From Geobacter sp. FeAm09 (GTDB lineage: Bacteria > Desulfobacterota > Desulfuromonadia > Geobacterales > Pseudopelobacteraceae): 64,000 bases of DNA. Shown piece after piece: positions 27,499 to 35,287 of this stretch (the first letter of the stretch is position 1; the number at the start of each line of letters is the position of its first letter). The stretch is taken from contig NZ_CP042466.1 of NCBI RefSeq assembly GCF_008330225.1, forward strand, positions 3,094,001 to 3,158,000. Reading direction: 5' to 3'. Made by a program: the position numbers and the translations under genes. Under the pieces are notes generated by a model, which was not told where the DNA came from, did no database searches, and worked only from the letters and a program-made list of their open reading frames with translations.

Positions 27499-28428
27499 TC
27501 AGCCCGTCTTCAGGCGGACCGTCCCGCCGCACACCCCGGCGATGACCAGCATTCCCCCCCACAACTGGGGCCAGCCGAGCCGTTCCCCCAGGAGCAGGGC
27601 CGCCAGCAGGGTGCCGAAGAGCGGCACCAGGTTGACGAACAGGGCCGCCCGGCTCGCCCCCAGGGCCTGGACCCCCTCGTACCACCAGACAAAGCCGGCC
27701 ACCGTGCCGAGCAGGGCCAGCTGCAGAATGGCCACCCAGCCCAGGATGCTGAAATGGTGCGGCCCGGCCCCGCCCAGCGCCTCCAGGGCGGCGGCCGGGA
27801 TCAACAGCAGGGTGCCGGACAGGGCGGCATAGGCGGTCGCCACCAGGGGTGAAAAGGTGCCCATGGCCCGTTTGCCCAGGATCGAATAGGCCGCCCAACT
27901 GAGCGGCGCCCCGAGCAGCAGCAGATCGCCGTGGTTGAAGGTCAGGGTGCGCAGCACGCCGGGATCGCCCCGGGTGACGATCACCCCGACGCCGGCCAGG
28001 GAGACCGCCAGCCCGGCACCCTGGAGCGGCCGGATTCGCTCCCGCAGCCACCAGGCGGACAGCACCGCCGTGAGCAGCGGGTTGATGGCGACGATGAGGG
28101 AGCCGTTGGCCGCACCGGTCAGCTTCAGGCCGCTGAAAAAGAAGGCGTTGTAGCAGAAGATCCCGGTCAGGCCAAGGAAAAAGAGGCCCAGCACCTCTCG
28201 CAGGCTGCGGGGCACCGGCACGGCCTCCCCCCGGCGCTGCGCCTGCCGGGCCACCAGCGCCATCAGCACCACGGCCGCGATCGCAAAACGGCAGCTCGCG
28301 GCAAAGAACGGCGGCGCTTCATGCACCGCAAAACGGGCGGCCACAAAGGTGCCGCCCCAGAAAAAGGTCGTCAGGACCAGCTTGCAATAAATCCCTGCCC
28401 TGTCGGCCTGCTGTGCGTCGTTCGTCAC
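27499..28428 (-). CDS. EamA/DMT superfamily transporter
   Basis: The 309-residue membrane protein has ten hydrophobic segments in two EamA repeats (TFFWGGTFVAARFAV opening the first, GAPLSWAAYSILGKRAM opening the second). GTG 28428 is used because it overlaps the upstream cupin stop (GTGA); the longer frame runs into that gene. Members export amino acids or other metabolites. The substrate is not readable. Confidence 0.88.
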   Translation of the reverse strand: MTNDAQQADRAGIYCKLVLTTFFWGGTFVAARFAVHEAPPFFAASCRFAIAAVVLMALVARQAQRRGEAVPVPRSLREVLGLFFLGLTGIFCYNAFFFSGLKLTGAANGSLIVAINPLLTAVLSAWWLRERIRPLQGAGLAVSLAGVGVIVTRGDPGVLRTLTFNHGDLLLLGAPLSWAAYSILGKRAMGTFSPLVATAYAALSGTLLLIPAAALEALGGAGPHHFSILGWVAILQLALLGTVAGFVWWYEGVQALGASRAALFVNLVPLFGTLLAALLLGERLGWPQLWGGMLVIAGVCGGTVRLKTG

Positions 28429-28826
28429 CCTGCCGTCGGCCCCCGATCGTCGTAGTCCCTGGAGCATGCGCCGCGGGCGCCCGCCAGGTTGCCAGCGCCC
28501 TCCTCGGGGATATTGACCGATACCAGGGTGAGTTCGTCTGTCCCGGTATTGCGGTAATAATGCTCTTCCCCAGCCCGGATGCGGACCGCCAGCCCCGGCC
28601 GTATGGCCGTTTCCTCACCGGCCACCCCCACCACGCCCGAGCCGGACAGGAAGTAGAGCAGGTGGCCGTAGGCGTCGTGATGGGCCGCAAAGCCGCTCCC
28701 CGGCACGACGCGAGTCACGGTCATGGTGACCCCCTCGTCGAGGATGGTCGTGCCGAGCACCCCGTGCGCCACGTCCGGCCGCACCTGCCGCCACTCCTGG
28801 GCGCCGATGTCGATGAATCTGCCCAT
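28425..28826 (-). CDS. Cupin domain protein
   Basis: The 133-residue protein has one cupin barrel: PGSGFAAHHDAYGHLLYFLSGSG carries the first motif with His residues, and GEEHYYRNTGTDELTLV the second. It is likely metal-binding, but substrate and role are unknown. It is translationally coupled to the EamA transporter, so the two probably act on one compound. Confidence 0.8.
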   Translation of the reverse strand: MGRFIDIGAQEWRQVRPDVAHGVLGTTILDEGVTMTVTRVVPGSGFAAHHDAYGHLLYFLSGSGVVGVAGEETAIRPGLAVRIRAGEEHYYRNTGTDELTLVSVNIPEEGAGNLAGARGACSRDYDDRGPTAG

Positions 28827-28871
28827 TGGCCGCAGCCCCTTTCCGCCGGCCGGCCATCGCGTCGGTCCCGG

Positions 28872-29243
28872 TCAGCGGGCCTTAGCGTAGTCGATCATGC
28901 CTTGAAAGTCTACCACGACGGCCGTCTCGTTGCCAACTACCCAGGCATCGTGCCCCATGGGCAGGAGCGATACCTCGCCGGGACGGCAATCGAACTCGCT
29001 GCCGTCATCCATGACCACATGCACGGTGCCGGCAACATGGTATTGGAAATGGGGCGCCTCACAGCTCTTCGTCTTCGCCAGCGGCTGCACCGACGTCAGC
29101 CAGCGCCACCCCGGCTCGAATATGGCCCGCCCCACCGTTGCCCCGCCGATCGTGATCAGTTCGACCCGTCCCTTCGGAAAGGTCCTGACCTCATCCGGAG
29201 CGGCGAAATTTTTAACCTCGGCTTTTCCTCCTACCGTTTTCAT
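28872..29243 (-). CDS. Cupin domain protein
   Basis: The 123-residue protein has a cupin fold: EPGWRWLTSVQPL and CEAPHFQYHVAGTVHVVMDDG form motif 1, and CRPGEVSLLPMGHDAWVVG motif 2. It resembles small stand-alone cupins sometimes annotated as ethanolamine or oxalate-type sensors. ATG 29243 has AAGGAG at good distance. A perfect 8-bp dyad lies 20 nt upstream and suggests local repression. Confidence 0.78.
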   Translation of the reverse strand: MKTVGGKAEVKNFAAPDEVRTFPKGRVELITIGGATVGRAIFEPGWRWLTSVQPLAKTKSCEAPHFQYHVAGTVHVVMDDGSEFDCRPGEVSLLPMGHDAWVVGNETAVVVDFQGMIDYAKAR

Positions 29244-29262
29244 GGCGTGCTCCTTGGTCCCC

Positions 29263-29284
29263 ATACAGACACCATCGTCTGTAT
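29263..29284 (-). promoter_or_regulatory. Candidate operator: perfect dyad upstream of the cupin gene
   Basis: ATACAGAC-ACCATC-GTCTGTAT is a perfect inverted repeat with 8-bp arms and a 6-bp spacer, 20 bp before the cupin start codon. The size suits a dimeric helix-turn-helix repressor. No matching regulator gene is adjacent. Confidence 0.5.
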
Positions 29285-29418
29285 CTGATCTGATTGTCCT
29301 CCTCCGCCCGGGGCATGTCAAGCCGCACGCCCGACGGGATGCGCGCCGTCCCCCCGCGGGCCGTTTCGAGCCGGACCGCCCTGCGGCACACCCGCCATTA
29401 TCGATATGAAACGGATCG

Positions 29419-29448
29419 TTGCCCGGACGAGTGCCGGCCGTATACAAT
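29419..29448 (+). promoter_or_regulatory. Candidate promoter of the NfnA/SudB-like operon
   Basis: TTGCCC at 29419-29424 and TACAAT at 29443-29448 are 18 bp apart on the plus strand, about 75 bp before the start codon of the flavoprotein pair. The rest of the 280-bp divergent region shows no gene. Confidence 0.4.
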
Positions 29449-29524
29449 CTTGTGTTTGTTTCGTCATGTCGTATACCATAAAGTCGGCCCTCGGGCCGCA
29501 TATCTCATTTGGGCAGGTAGCGAC

Positions 29525-30358
29525 ATGTATGAAGTAGTAAGCAACGACATCCTGGCACCGTCTCTCCACCGCATGGTGGTCAGAGCCCCGCGGGTGGCGG
29601 CGTCCCGGAAACCGGGACAGTTCGTCATCGTTCGCTCAGCACCGGGGGAAGAGCGTATCCCCCTCACCATCGGTGACGCCGACAACGCAGCCGGCACCAT
29701 CACCCTGTTCATCCAGGCTATCGGCGCATCGACGCGCACGATCGTCGCCATACCTGCCGGCGGCTTTCTGCGCGACGTGGCCGGACCGCTCGGCCTGCCG
29801 ACCCACATCGAGCAGTGGGGGCGGGTGGCCTGCATCGGCGGCGGCGTGGGGACGGCGGTCCTCTACCCCCTGGCCAAGGCGCTGGCCGAAGCGGGCAACG
29901 ACGTGACCACCATCATCGGCGGCCGCGCCGAGCCCTACATCATCCTGAAGGACGAGTTGTCCGCCTTTTCCCGGGAGGTGCTGGTCACCACCGAGGACGG
30001 CAGCATGGGGCGCAAGGGGTTTGTTACCGCCGAACTGGCCGACATGATGGCCAACCCGGCCACCTGCCCAAAGGCGGTGTTCGCCATCGGCCCGGTGCCG
30101 ATGATGCGGGCCGTGGCCGAACTCACCCGCCCCCAGGGCATCACGACGATCGTCAGCCTCAACCCGATCATGATCGACGGGACCGGCATGTGCGGCGGCT
30201 GCCGCGTCCTGGTGGGAGGCGAACCGCGGTTCGCCTGCGTGGACGGCCCCGAATTCGACGGTCACAAGGTAGACTTCGAAAACCTCTTCGACCGCCTCTC
30301 CACCTATCGGAGCCACGAGGCCGCCGATTGCAAACTGAACAGGCAGGTGCAGCCATGA
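29525..30358 (+). CDS. Ferredoxin-NADP reductase-like FAD/[2Fe-2S] subunit (NfnA/SudB type)
   Basis: The 277-residue protein is related to dihydroorotate dehydrogenase electron-transfer subunits. An FAD domain (PGQFVIVRSAPGEERIPLTI) is followed by an NAD(P) site (RVACIGGGVGTAVLYPLA, about residues 99-116) and a C-terminal [2Fe-2S] cluster motif (DGTGMCGGCRVLV, then FACVDGPEFDG). With the next gene, overlapping as ATGA, it makes a two-subunit NADH-dependent ferredoxin:NADP+ or sulfide/polysulfide oxidoreductase. Which activity applies cannot be decided. Confidence 0.9.
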   Translation: MYEVVSNDILAPSLHRMVVRAPRVAASRKPGQFVIVRSAPGEERIPLTIGDADNAAGTITLFIQAIGASTRTIVAIPAGGFLRDVAGPLGLPTHIEQWGRVACIGGGVGTAVLYPLAKALAEAGNDVTTIIGGRAEPYIILKDELSAFSREVLVTTEDGSMGRKGFVTAELADMMANPATCPKAVFAIGPVPMMRAVAELTRPQGITTIVSLNPIMIDGTGMCGGCRVLVGGEPRFACVDGPEFDGHKVDFENLFDRLSTYRSHEAADCKLNRQVQP

Positions 30359-31761
30359 CCACACCCATGACAACCAAGGAACGTCTCGCCATCGACCGGG
30401 TCAGGATGCCGGAACTGGCGGCAACCATACGCAGCACCAACTTTGAAGAGGTCAACCGCGGACTCGGACACGACGAGGCGATACGCGAGGCGCAGCGCTG
30501 CATCCAGTGCAAGAACCGCCAGTGCGTCGAGGGCTGCCCGGTGGGGGTTTCGATCCCCGAATTCATAGGCCTGCTGGCGGACAACGACCTGCCCGGCGCC
30601 GCCCGCATCCTGCAGCACGACAACGCGCTGCCCGCCGTCTGCGGCCGGGTCTGCCCCCAGGAAACCCAGTGCGAGGCGAAATGCGTGCGCGGGATCAAGG
30701 GCGAGGCCGTCGCCATCGGCTATCTGGAGCGCTTCGTGGCCGACTGGGCCATGGCGAACGCCGCCCGGCTCGACGCGGAGACGCCCCCACCCCCTACCGG
30801 CAAGCGGGTGGCCGTGGTGGGGTGCGGCCCGGCCGGACTCACCGCGGCGGGCGAGCTGGCCCGCGCCGGCCATGACGTGGTGATCTTCGAGGCGCTGCAC
30901 GACACCGGCGGGGTATTGCGCTACGGCATCCCCGAATTCCGCCTCCCCAAGGCGATCATCGACGTGGAGGTTGACCGTCTGCGGGCCCTGGGCGTTGCCA
31001 TCGAATGCAACGTGATCGTCGGCAAGACCCTCACCCTGGCCCAACTCAGCCAGGAATTCGCTGCCGTGTTCATCGCCAACGGGGCCGGCCTGCCGACCAT
31101 GCTCAACATCCCGGGGGAGAACCTGAAGGGGGTCTACTCGGCCAACGAATACCTGACCCGGGTCAACCTCATGGGGGCCGGGCGCCAGGCCGACGCCGCC
31201 ACGCCGATCATCAAGGGGCGCAACGTGGCGGTCATCGGCGGCGGCAACACGGCCATGGACTGCGTACGCACCGCCCGGCGGCTGGGCGCGGAACGGGCCA
31301 TGATCATCTACCGCCGCAGCGAGGCCGAGATGCCCGCCCGCGTGGAGGAGATCAAGCATGCCAAGGAGGAGGGGGTGGAGTTCCTCATGCTGACCGCACC
31401 GGTGGCCATCTTGAGCGAAGGCGACGGCTGGGCGGCCTCCCTGCGCTGCCAGCGCATGGAGCTGGGTGAACCGGACGCCTCCGGCCGGCGCAAACCGGTG
31501 CCGGTGGAGGGGGCCCAGTACGACATTCCGGCCGACGTGATCGTCAACGCGGTCGGCACGGGGGCCAACCCGCTCCTGACGGCAACGGCTCCGGACCTTG
31601 CCCTGAACAAGTGGGGCAACATCATCGCCGACGGGAACGGCCTGACCAACCTGGCGGGGGTCTTTGCCGGGGGCGACATCGTCCGGGGCGGGGCGACCGT
31701 CATCCTGGCCATGGGGGACGGCAAACAGGCCGCAGCGGCCATCTCCGCCTTCCTGTCCTGA
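30355..31761 (+). CDS. NADPH-dependent glutamate synthase-like subunit (NfnB/SudA/GltA type)
   Basis: The 468-residue flavoprotein has an N-terminal double [4Fe-4S] region (CIQCKNRQCVEGCPVGVSIPE and CGRVCPQETQCEAKC), an FAD site (VAVVGCGPAGLTAAGELA) and an NADP site (VAVIGGGNTAMDCVRTA). The C-terminal GDIVRGGATVILAMGDGK is typical of the GltD family. A preceding NfnA-like partner and no large GltB gene nearby favour the Nfn/Sud pair over glutamate synthase. Electron bifurcation is possible. Confidence 0.92.
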   Translation: MTTPMTTKERLAIDRVRMPELAATIRSTNFEEVNRGLGHDEAIREAQRCIQCKNRQCVEGCPVGVSIPEFIGLLADNDLPGAARILQHDNALPAVCGRVCPQETQCEAKCVRGIKGEAVAIGYLERFVADWAMANAARLDAETPPPPTGKRVAVVGCGPAGLTAAGELARAGHDVVIFEALHDTGGVLRYGIPEFRLPKAIIDVEVDRLRALGVAIECNVIVGKTLTLAQLSQEFAAVFIANGAGLPTMLNIPGENLKGVYSANEYLTRVNLMGAGRQADAATPIIKGRNVAVIGGGNTAMDCVRTARRLGAERAMIIYRRSEAEMPARVEEIKHAKEEGVEFLMLTAPVAILSEGDGWAASLRCQRMELGEPDASGRRKPVPVEGAQYDIPADVIVNAVGTGANPLLTATAPDLALNKWGNIIADGNGLTNLAGVFAGGDIVRGGATVILAMGDGKQAAAAISAFLS

Positions 31762-31912
31762 CAACGGGCGGCTCCGGCCGCCGGGGCCGCCCGCGACCCC
31801 TTCTGCGCTGGGGGCCCGCACGATTTTTGTAGACGAAAGGCCGTGTTCTCTCGTACCTTATAGAAAGAGACAACGGCGATGAGCCGCATTACAGGTGAAA
31901 GGTATACGACAC

Positions 31913-32419
31913 ATGGCACAGGCAAAACAAGGCGACAAGGTTAAAATCGACTACACCGGCACGCTGGAAGATGGTACCGTTTTTGATTCGACACTGGAGA
32001 GCGAATGCGATTCCGAGGAGTGCGGGTGCGAGGAAGACGGCGACTGCGGCGATGACGATTGCGGCTGCGGCTGCGAAAGCGGGCCGATGACGCTGACCAT
32101 CGGCGAGGGGGAACTGTTTCCCCAGGTCGACGAGGCCCTGATCGGCATGGCCCCGGGCGACAAGAAGACCGTCGTGATCCCCGCCGCCAGCGCCTTTGGC
32201 GAATACGACAAGGAGCGGGTCTTCACCGTGCCGCGCAGCGACCTCCCGGACGATCTGGAGCCGGTGGTGGGCGACGAGCTGGTGCTCGCCAACGAAGATG
32301 AGGAAGAGCTGGGCGTGCTGGTCATCGAGGCCACCGCGGAGAGCGTCACCTTCGACGCCAACCACCCCCTGGCCGGCGAGGATCTCACCTTCGAGGTATC
32401 GTTGCTGGAGATACTGTGA
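31913..32419 (+). CDS. FKBP-type peptidyl-prolyl isomerase, SlyD-like, with Cys/acidic insert
   Basis: The 168-residue protein catalyses cis-trans proline isomerisation and acts as a chaperone. FKBP strands (KIDYTGTLEDGTVFDST, then MTLTIGEGELFPQVDEALIGM) enclose an unusual segment at about residues 30-57, rich in Cys, Asp and Glu, with CGCEEDGDCGDDDCGCGC. The insert-in-flap part (AFGEYDKERVFTV) and the closing LTFEVSLLEIL follow. SlyD proteins normally bind metal with a C-terminal His tail, absent here; the insert could take that role. It ends before a strong terminator. Confidence 0.9.
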   Translation: MAQAKQGDKVKIDYTGTLEDGTVFDSTLESECDSEECGCEEDGDCGDDDCGCGCESGPMTLTIGEGELFPQVDEALIGMAPGDKKTVVIPAASAFGEYDKERVFTVPRSDLPDDLEPVVGDELVLANEDEEELGVLVIEATAESVTFDANHPLAGEDLTFEVSLLEIL

Positions 32420-32454
32420 GGCGTTGAGACGGCGCTTCCCATAACCACATGAAA

Positions 32455-32480
32455 AAGGCGGCCTTCGGGTCGCCTTTTTT
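32455..32480 (+). terminator. Terminator after the SlyD-like gene
   Basis: AAAGGCGGCCTTCGGGTCGCCTTTTTT forms a compact stem with a TTCG-type loop and T tract, about 35 nt after the stop codon. Confidence 0.92.
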
Positions 32481-32595
32481 GGTTTTGATCGTCCTGCGCC
32501 TTGGGGCCCGGCGGACTCCCCGGCATGAAGCCCAAATTGAAATTGTACACGGAAATAAATTATTTAACAGTCTTTTCATCTGTCGTTCCCGGGGG

Positions 32596-32785
32596 TATAG
32601 TGTACTTACAGTAGCGCTACTGGAACAGACTGCCACGACAAGGAGGGGGAAACATAGCGGAAGTTTCACCCGAAAATGATGGTGCAGCAGAGATCCGGCA
32701 GGTGGTGCGGCCGGAATAGCCCGTGAAGAGGGCGACAGGACAGACACTTACAGAGGCCCGCGAAGCTCGCGGGCCTTTCATTTTT
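32596..32785 (+). ncRNA. Candidate small RNA or leader with own promoter and terminator
   Basis: A TATAGT -10-like element (32596-32601) is followed at once by the perfect palindrome CAGTAGCGCTACTG (32609-32622). After about 130 nt of GC-rich, structured-looking sequence comes the hairpin GGCCCGCGAAGCTCGCGGGCC with TTTCATTTTT (32754-32785). No good reading frame lies inside; AGGAGG is followed only by a possible 16-codon peptide starting ATGATGGTG. It could be an operator-controlled sRNA. I recognise no known family. Confidence 0.45.
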
Positions 32786-32828
32786 GCCGGCGCCGCCCGC
32801 CCCCGCCCCCCCTTTTCCAACAGACCGC

Positions 32829-32858
32829 TTGACATAACCCGCCAAAAGCTGTTACCGT
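32829..32858 (+). promoter_or_regulatory. Promoter of the DEAD-box leader
   Basis: TTGACA at 32829-32834, an 18-bp spacer ending AAAGCTGT, then TACCGT at 32853-32858. The same architecture with AAAGCTGG-TAC recurs at 55885-55914. Confidence 0.6.
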
Positions 32859-32900
32859 TGCACTAATTAGCAGTACCGGACAACACGTCACGTCATCGTA

Positions 32901-32928
32901 GGCCCCGGAATAGCCGGGGCTTTTTTTT
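32901..32928 (+). terminator. Attenuator-like terminator in the DEAD-box leader
   Basis: GGCCCCGGAATAGCCGGGGC followed by eight Ts lies only 28 nt before the helicase start codon, downstream of the promoter. Most transcripts should end here unless read-through is induced. Leaders of cold-inducible RNA helicases are often regulated this way; here it is inferred. Confidence 0.85.
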
Positions 32929-32956
32929 GTAAACCAAACCGAAGAGAGAGGCACGT

Positions 32957-34336
32957 ATGGGATTCACCCATTTCAAGTTTCACCCGGCAGTGTCGGCCGG
33001 CATCCGCGAGGCAGGCTACTCGCACCCGACACCGATCCAGAAGGAAGCCATACCCAGAATCATGGAAGGACGCGATGTGCTCGGCTTGGCCCAGACCGGG
33101 ACCGGCAAGACGGCCGCCTTCGCGTTGCCCATACTTGACCGGCTGAGCAAGGGGGCGCGCCATGCGACCCGGGCGCTGGTCATCGCCCCCACGCGGGAGT
33201 TGGCGGAACAGATCGAGGCATCCTTCCGGCTGTTCGCCGGGCAGACCGGCCTGAAAAGCGCCACGGTTTACGGCGGCGTCGGCCAGACGCCCCAGATGGC
33301 GGCCCTCAAAAAAGGCACCGAAATCATCGTGGCCTGTCCCGGGCGGCTGCTGGACCTCATGCAGCAAGGGGTGGCGCTGCTCGACAGCGTCGAGGTGCTC
33401 GTCCTCGACGAGGCCGACCAGATGTTCGACATGGGATTTCTGCCCACGATCAAGAAGATCATCCAGAAGCTTCCCGCCAAGCGGCAGACCCTGCTGTTCT
33501 CGGCAACCATGCCGGACGAGATCCGGAAGCTGGCGGAGGAGATGCTGAAGGACCCCGTGACCGTGCAGGTCGACAAGATCAAGCCCGCCACCACGGTGCG
33601 CCACGCCCTCTATCCGGTGGAACAGCACCTGAAAACGGCCCTGCTGATGAAGATACTGGAAAAGCACACCGAAGGTTCGGTCCTGGTCTTCACCAGGACG
33701 AAACACCGGGCCAAACGGGTCGGGGAACTACTGGTCAAGGGCGGCTACAAGGCCGCCTCGCTGCAGGGCAACCTCTCCCAGAACCGGCGCCAGGAGGCCA
33801 TGGACGGCTTCAGGGACGGTTCGTACCGGATCCTGGTGGCCACCGATATCGCCGCCCGGGGGATCGACGTGTCGTTGATCGGCCTGGTCCTGAACCTGGA
33901 TATGCCGGAGACGGCAGAATTCTACGTGCACCGGATCGGACGGACCGGCAGGGCGGAGCGCACCGGGGAAGCCATTACCTTCGTCACCCGGGACGACACC
34001 GGCGCCATCAGGACGCTGGAAAAACTCCTGGGCAAACAGATCGAGCGCAGGACGCTGCCGGATTTCGACTACACGGTTCCGGCCCCGGCGAAGGATGAAG
34101 AGTTCAAGCGGCACCCCCATGAGATGGGCAACCGCCGGCCGGCGGCCAAAAGCGACGCCAGGCAGCAGGCGAAAAGCCCTGCCAGCGGTTCCGGGCCATT
34201 CCGGACCAAGAGCGAGGTAGCCGGCGAGGAGACGAAAACCGCCGGGGCGAAACCGGCGGCGAAACCGGGCGCCAAACCCGCAGCCGGGGGCAGCCGCAAA
34301 CCACGGTCGTGGCGGGGTTCCGGCAGCAGGCCCTGA
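32957..34336 (+). CDS. DEAD-box RNA helicase
   Basis: The 459-residue ATP-dependent helicase has all motifs in order: Q motif (PTPIQKEAIP), I AQTGTGKTA, Ia PTRELAEQ, II DEAD, III SAT, IV VLVFTRTKH, V ATDIAARGID and VI HRIGRTGRAE. The tail from about residue 370 is basic and Lys/Ala/Pro-rich, as in RhlE-type enzymes that remodel ribosomal RNA or mRNA. Its leader contains a terminator 28 nt upstream of the start codon. Confidence 0.95.
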   Translation: MGFTHFKFHPAVSAGIREAGYSHPTPIQKEAIPRIMEGRDVLGLAQTGTGKTAAFALPILDRLSKGARHATRALVIAPTRELAEQIEASFRLFAGQTGLKSATVYGGVGQTPQMAALKKGTEIIVACPGRLLDLMQQGVALLDSVEVLVLDEADQMFDMGFLPTIKKIIQKLPAKRQTLLFSATMPDEIRKLAEEMLKDPVTVQVDKIKPATTVRHALYPVEQHLKTALLMKILEKHTEGSVLVFTRTKHRAKRVGELLVKGGYKAASLQGNLSQNRRQEAMDGFRDGSYRILVATDIAARGIDVSLIGLVLNLDMPETAEFYVHRIGRTGRAERTGEAITFVTRDDTGAIRTLEKLLGKQIERRTLPDFDYTVPAPAKDEEFKRHPHEMGNRRPAAKSDARQQAKSPASGSGPFRTKSEVAGEETKTAGAKPAAKPGAKPAAGGSRKPRSWRGSGSRP

Positions 34337-34401
34337 TCACCTCCCATGACATCCCCTAAAACTGTGGCCGCCGCAACCGGGGCGGCCGCAGCCCCTCGCC
34401 G

Positions 34402-34581
34402 TCATTCGCCGCCGCACTTCCCGGCGCAACAACAGGCCATCCCCCTGGCTTTCCCAAACGCTTCGCGCCCCTCCCGCCAACTCAGCCAGGCGATCAGCAT
34501 GGCGCCCACGGCATCGAGGCTGCCGATCCCGGTCGCTTCGTAACCGAGGCTGGCGGCCAAAAGGACCAGCGACAGATACAT
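34402..34581 (-). pseudogene. C-terminal fragment of a cation-efflux (CDF-like) protein
   Basis: A 59-codon minus-strand frame encodes YLSLVLLAASLGYEATG, SLDAVGAMLIAWLSWREGRE, AFGKARG and a Cys-rich end with CCCAGKCGG. The last membrane segments and the CC-type tail resemble small cation transporters. The upstream part of such a protein is missing, and the frame before ATG 34581 does not continue as a membrane protein. It lies in a gap between the helicase and a small periplasmic protein gene. Confidence 0.45.
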
Positions 34582-34802
34582 GCAGGCCCGCGAGCGACGT
34601 GGCCGGTGTGATCGTACACCACATCGACCCGTACGTTCACGACAAAGAGCCGAATATCCCGCGCACGGTGTCGAATATTCTTCACCATCGCGCCATGCCG
34701 GCGGAACACATTGTAATCATATCAAGCGGTTACGATCCTGGCACGCCCCATGCTATCCTGAAGGCATACGGAGAGAATTTCCGCCCAAAGGAGACCATCA
34801 CC

Positions 34803-35144
34803 ATGAAAAGACTAACCGTAACGCTCGCCGCCGTTCTGGCCCTGTCCGCCCCGGTGCTGTCCCATGCCCATGAGCAGGGGGAGCATGGCGATCAGGCAAC
34901 CATGGATATGTCCCATGAGACCATGCACAACCACCATGACGACCAATGCGCCAAGGAATGCGACATGCTTCTGAAGGAATGCGCCCGCGAGGCCGACACC
35001 ATCCAGCAGCGTATCCAGCGGCTCCGGACCGAGATACGGGAAAAGGGGGCGACGACCGCCAACCGCGACGAATTGCAGCTATTGAACAGGAAACTGAAGG
35101 AAACCAACGAGCTGATGCGGGCGCTCCAGAAACCGGGCCACTGA
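34803..35144 (+). CDS. Small secreted His-rich coiled-coil protein
   Basis: The 113-residue protein starts with a clear signal peptide (MKRLTVTLAAVLALSAPVLS, cleavage near AHA). A His/Asp/Met-rich stretch follows (HNHHDDQCAKECDMLLKEC) with regularly spaced Cys, and then a long amphipathic helix. A periplasmic metal-binding role is suggested by composition only. AAGGAG precedes ATG 34803; longer upstream frames are not supported. Confidence 0.75.
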   Translation: MKRLTVTLAAVLALSAPVLSHAHEQGEHGDQATMDMSHETMHNHHDDQCAKECDMLLKECAREADTIQQRIQRLRTEIREKGATTANRDELQLLNRKLKETNELMRALQKPGH

Positions 35145-35287
35145 TCGCCCGGACGAAGCGGAGAGCCGCGGGATGTGCCGGCGTAGGGGCTTCGGCAGCG
35201 TGGCGGGAACAGGACATAAAGCCGGGCGGAACCAAGAGATTGTGCCTTGGATGACGCGTGGCTTTATGCTATCATGCACCATCCCCC

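Noticed and set aside
34599-34802. N-terminal extension of the small His-rich protein
   Set aside because: The signal peptide starts at 34803 behind AAGGAG; the extension has no coding features.
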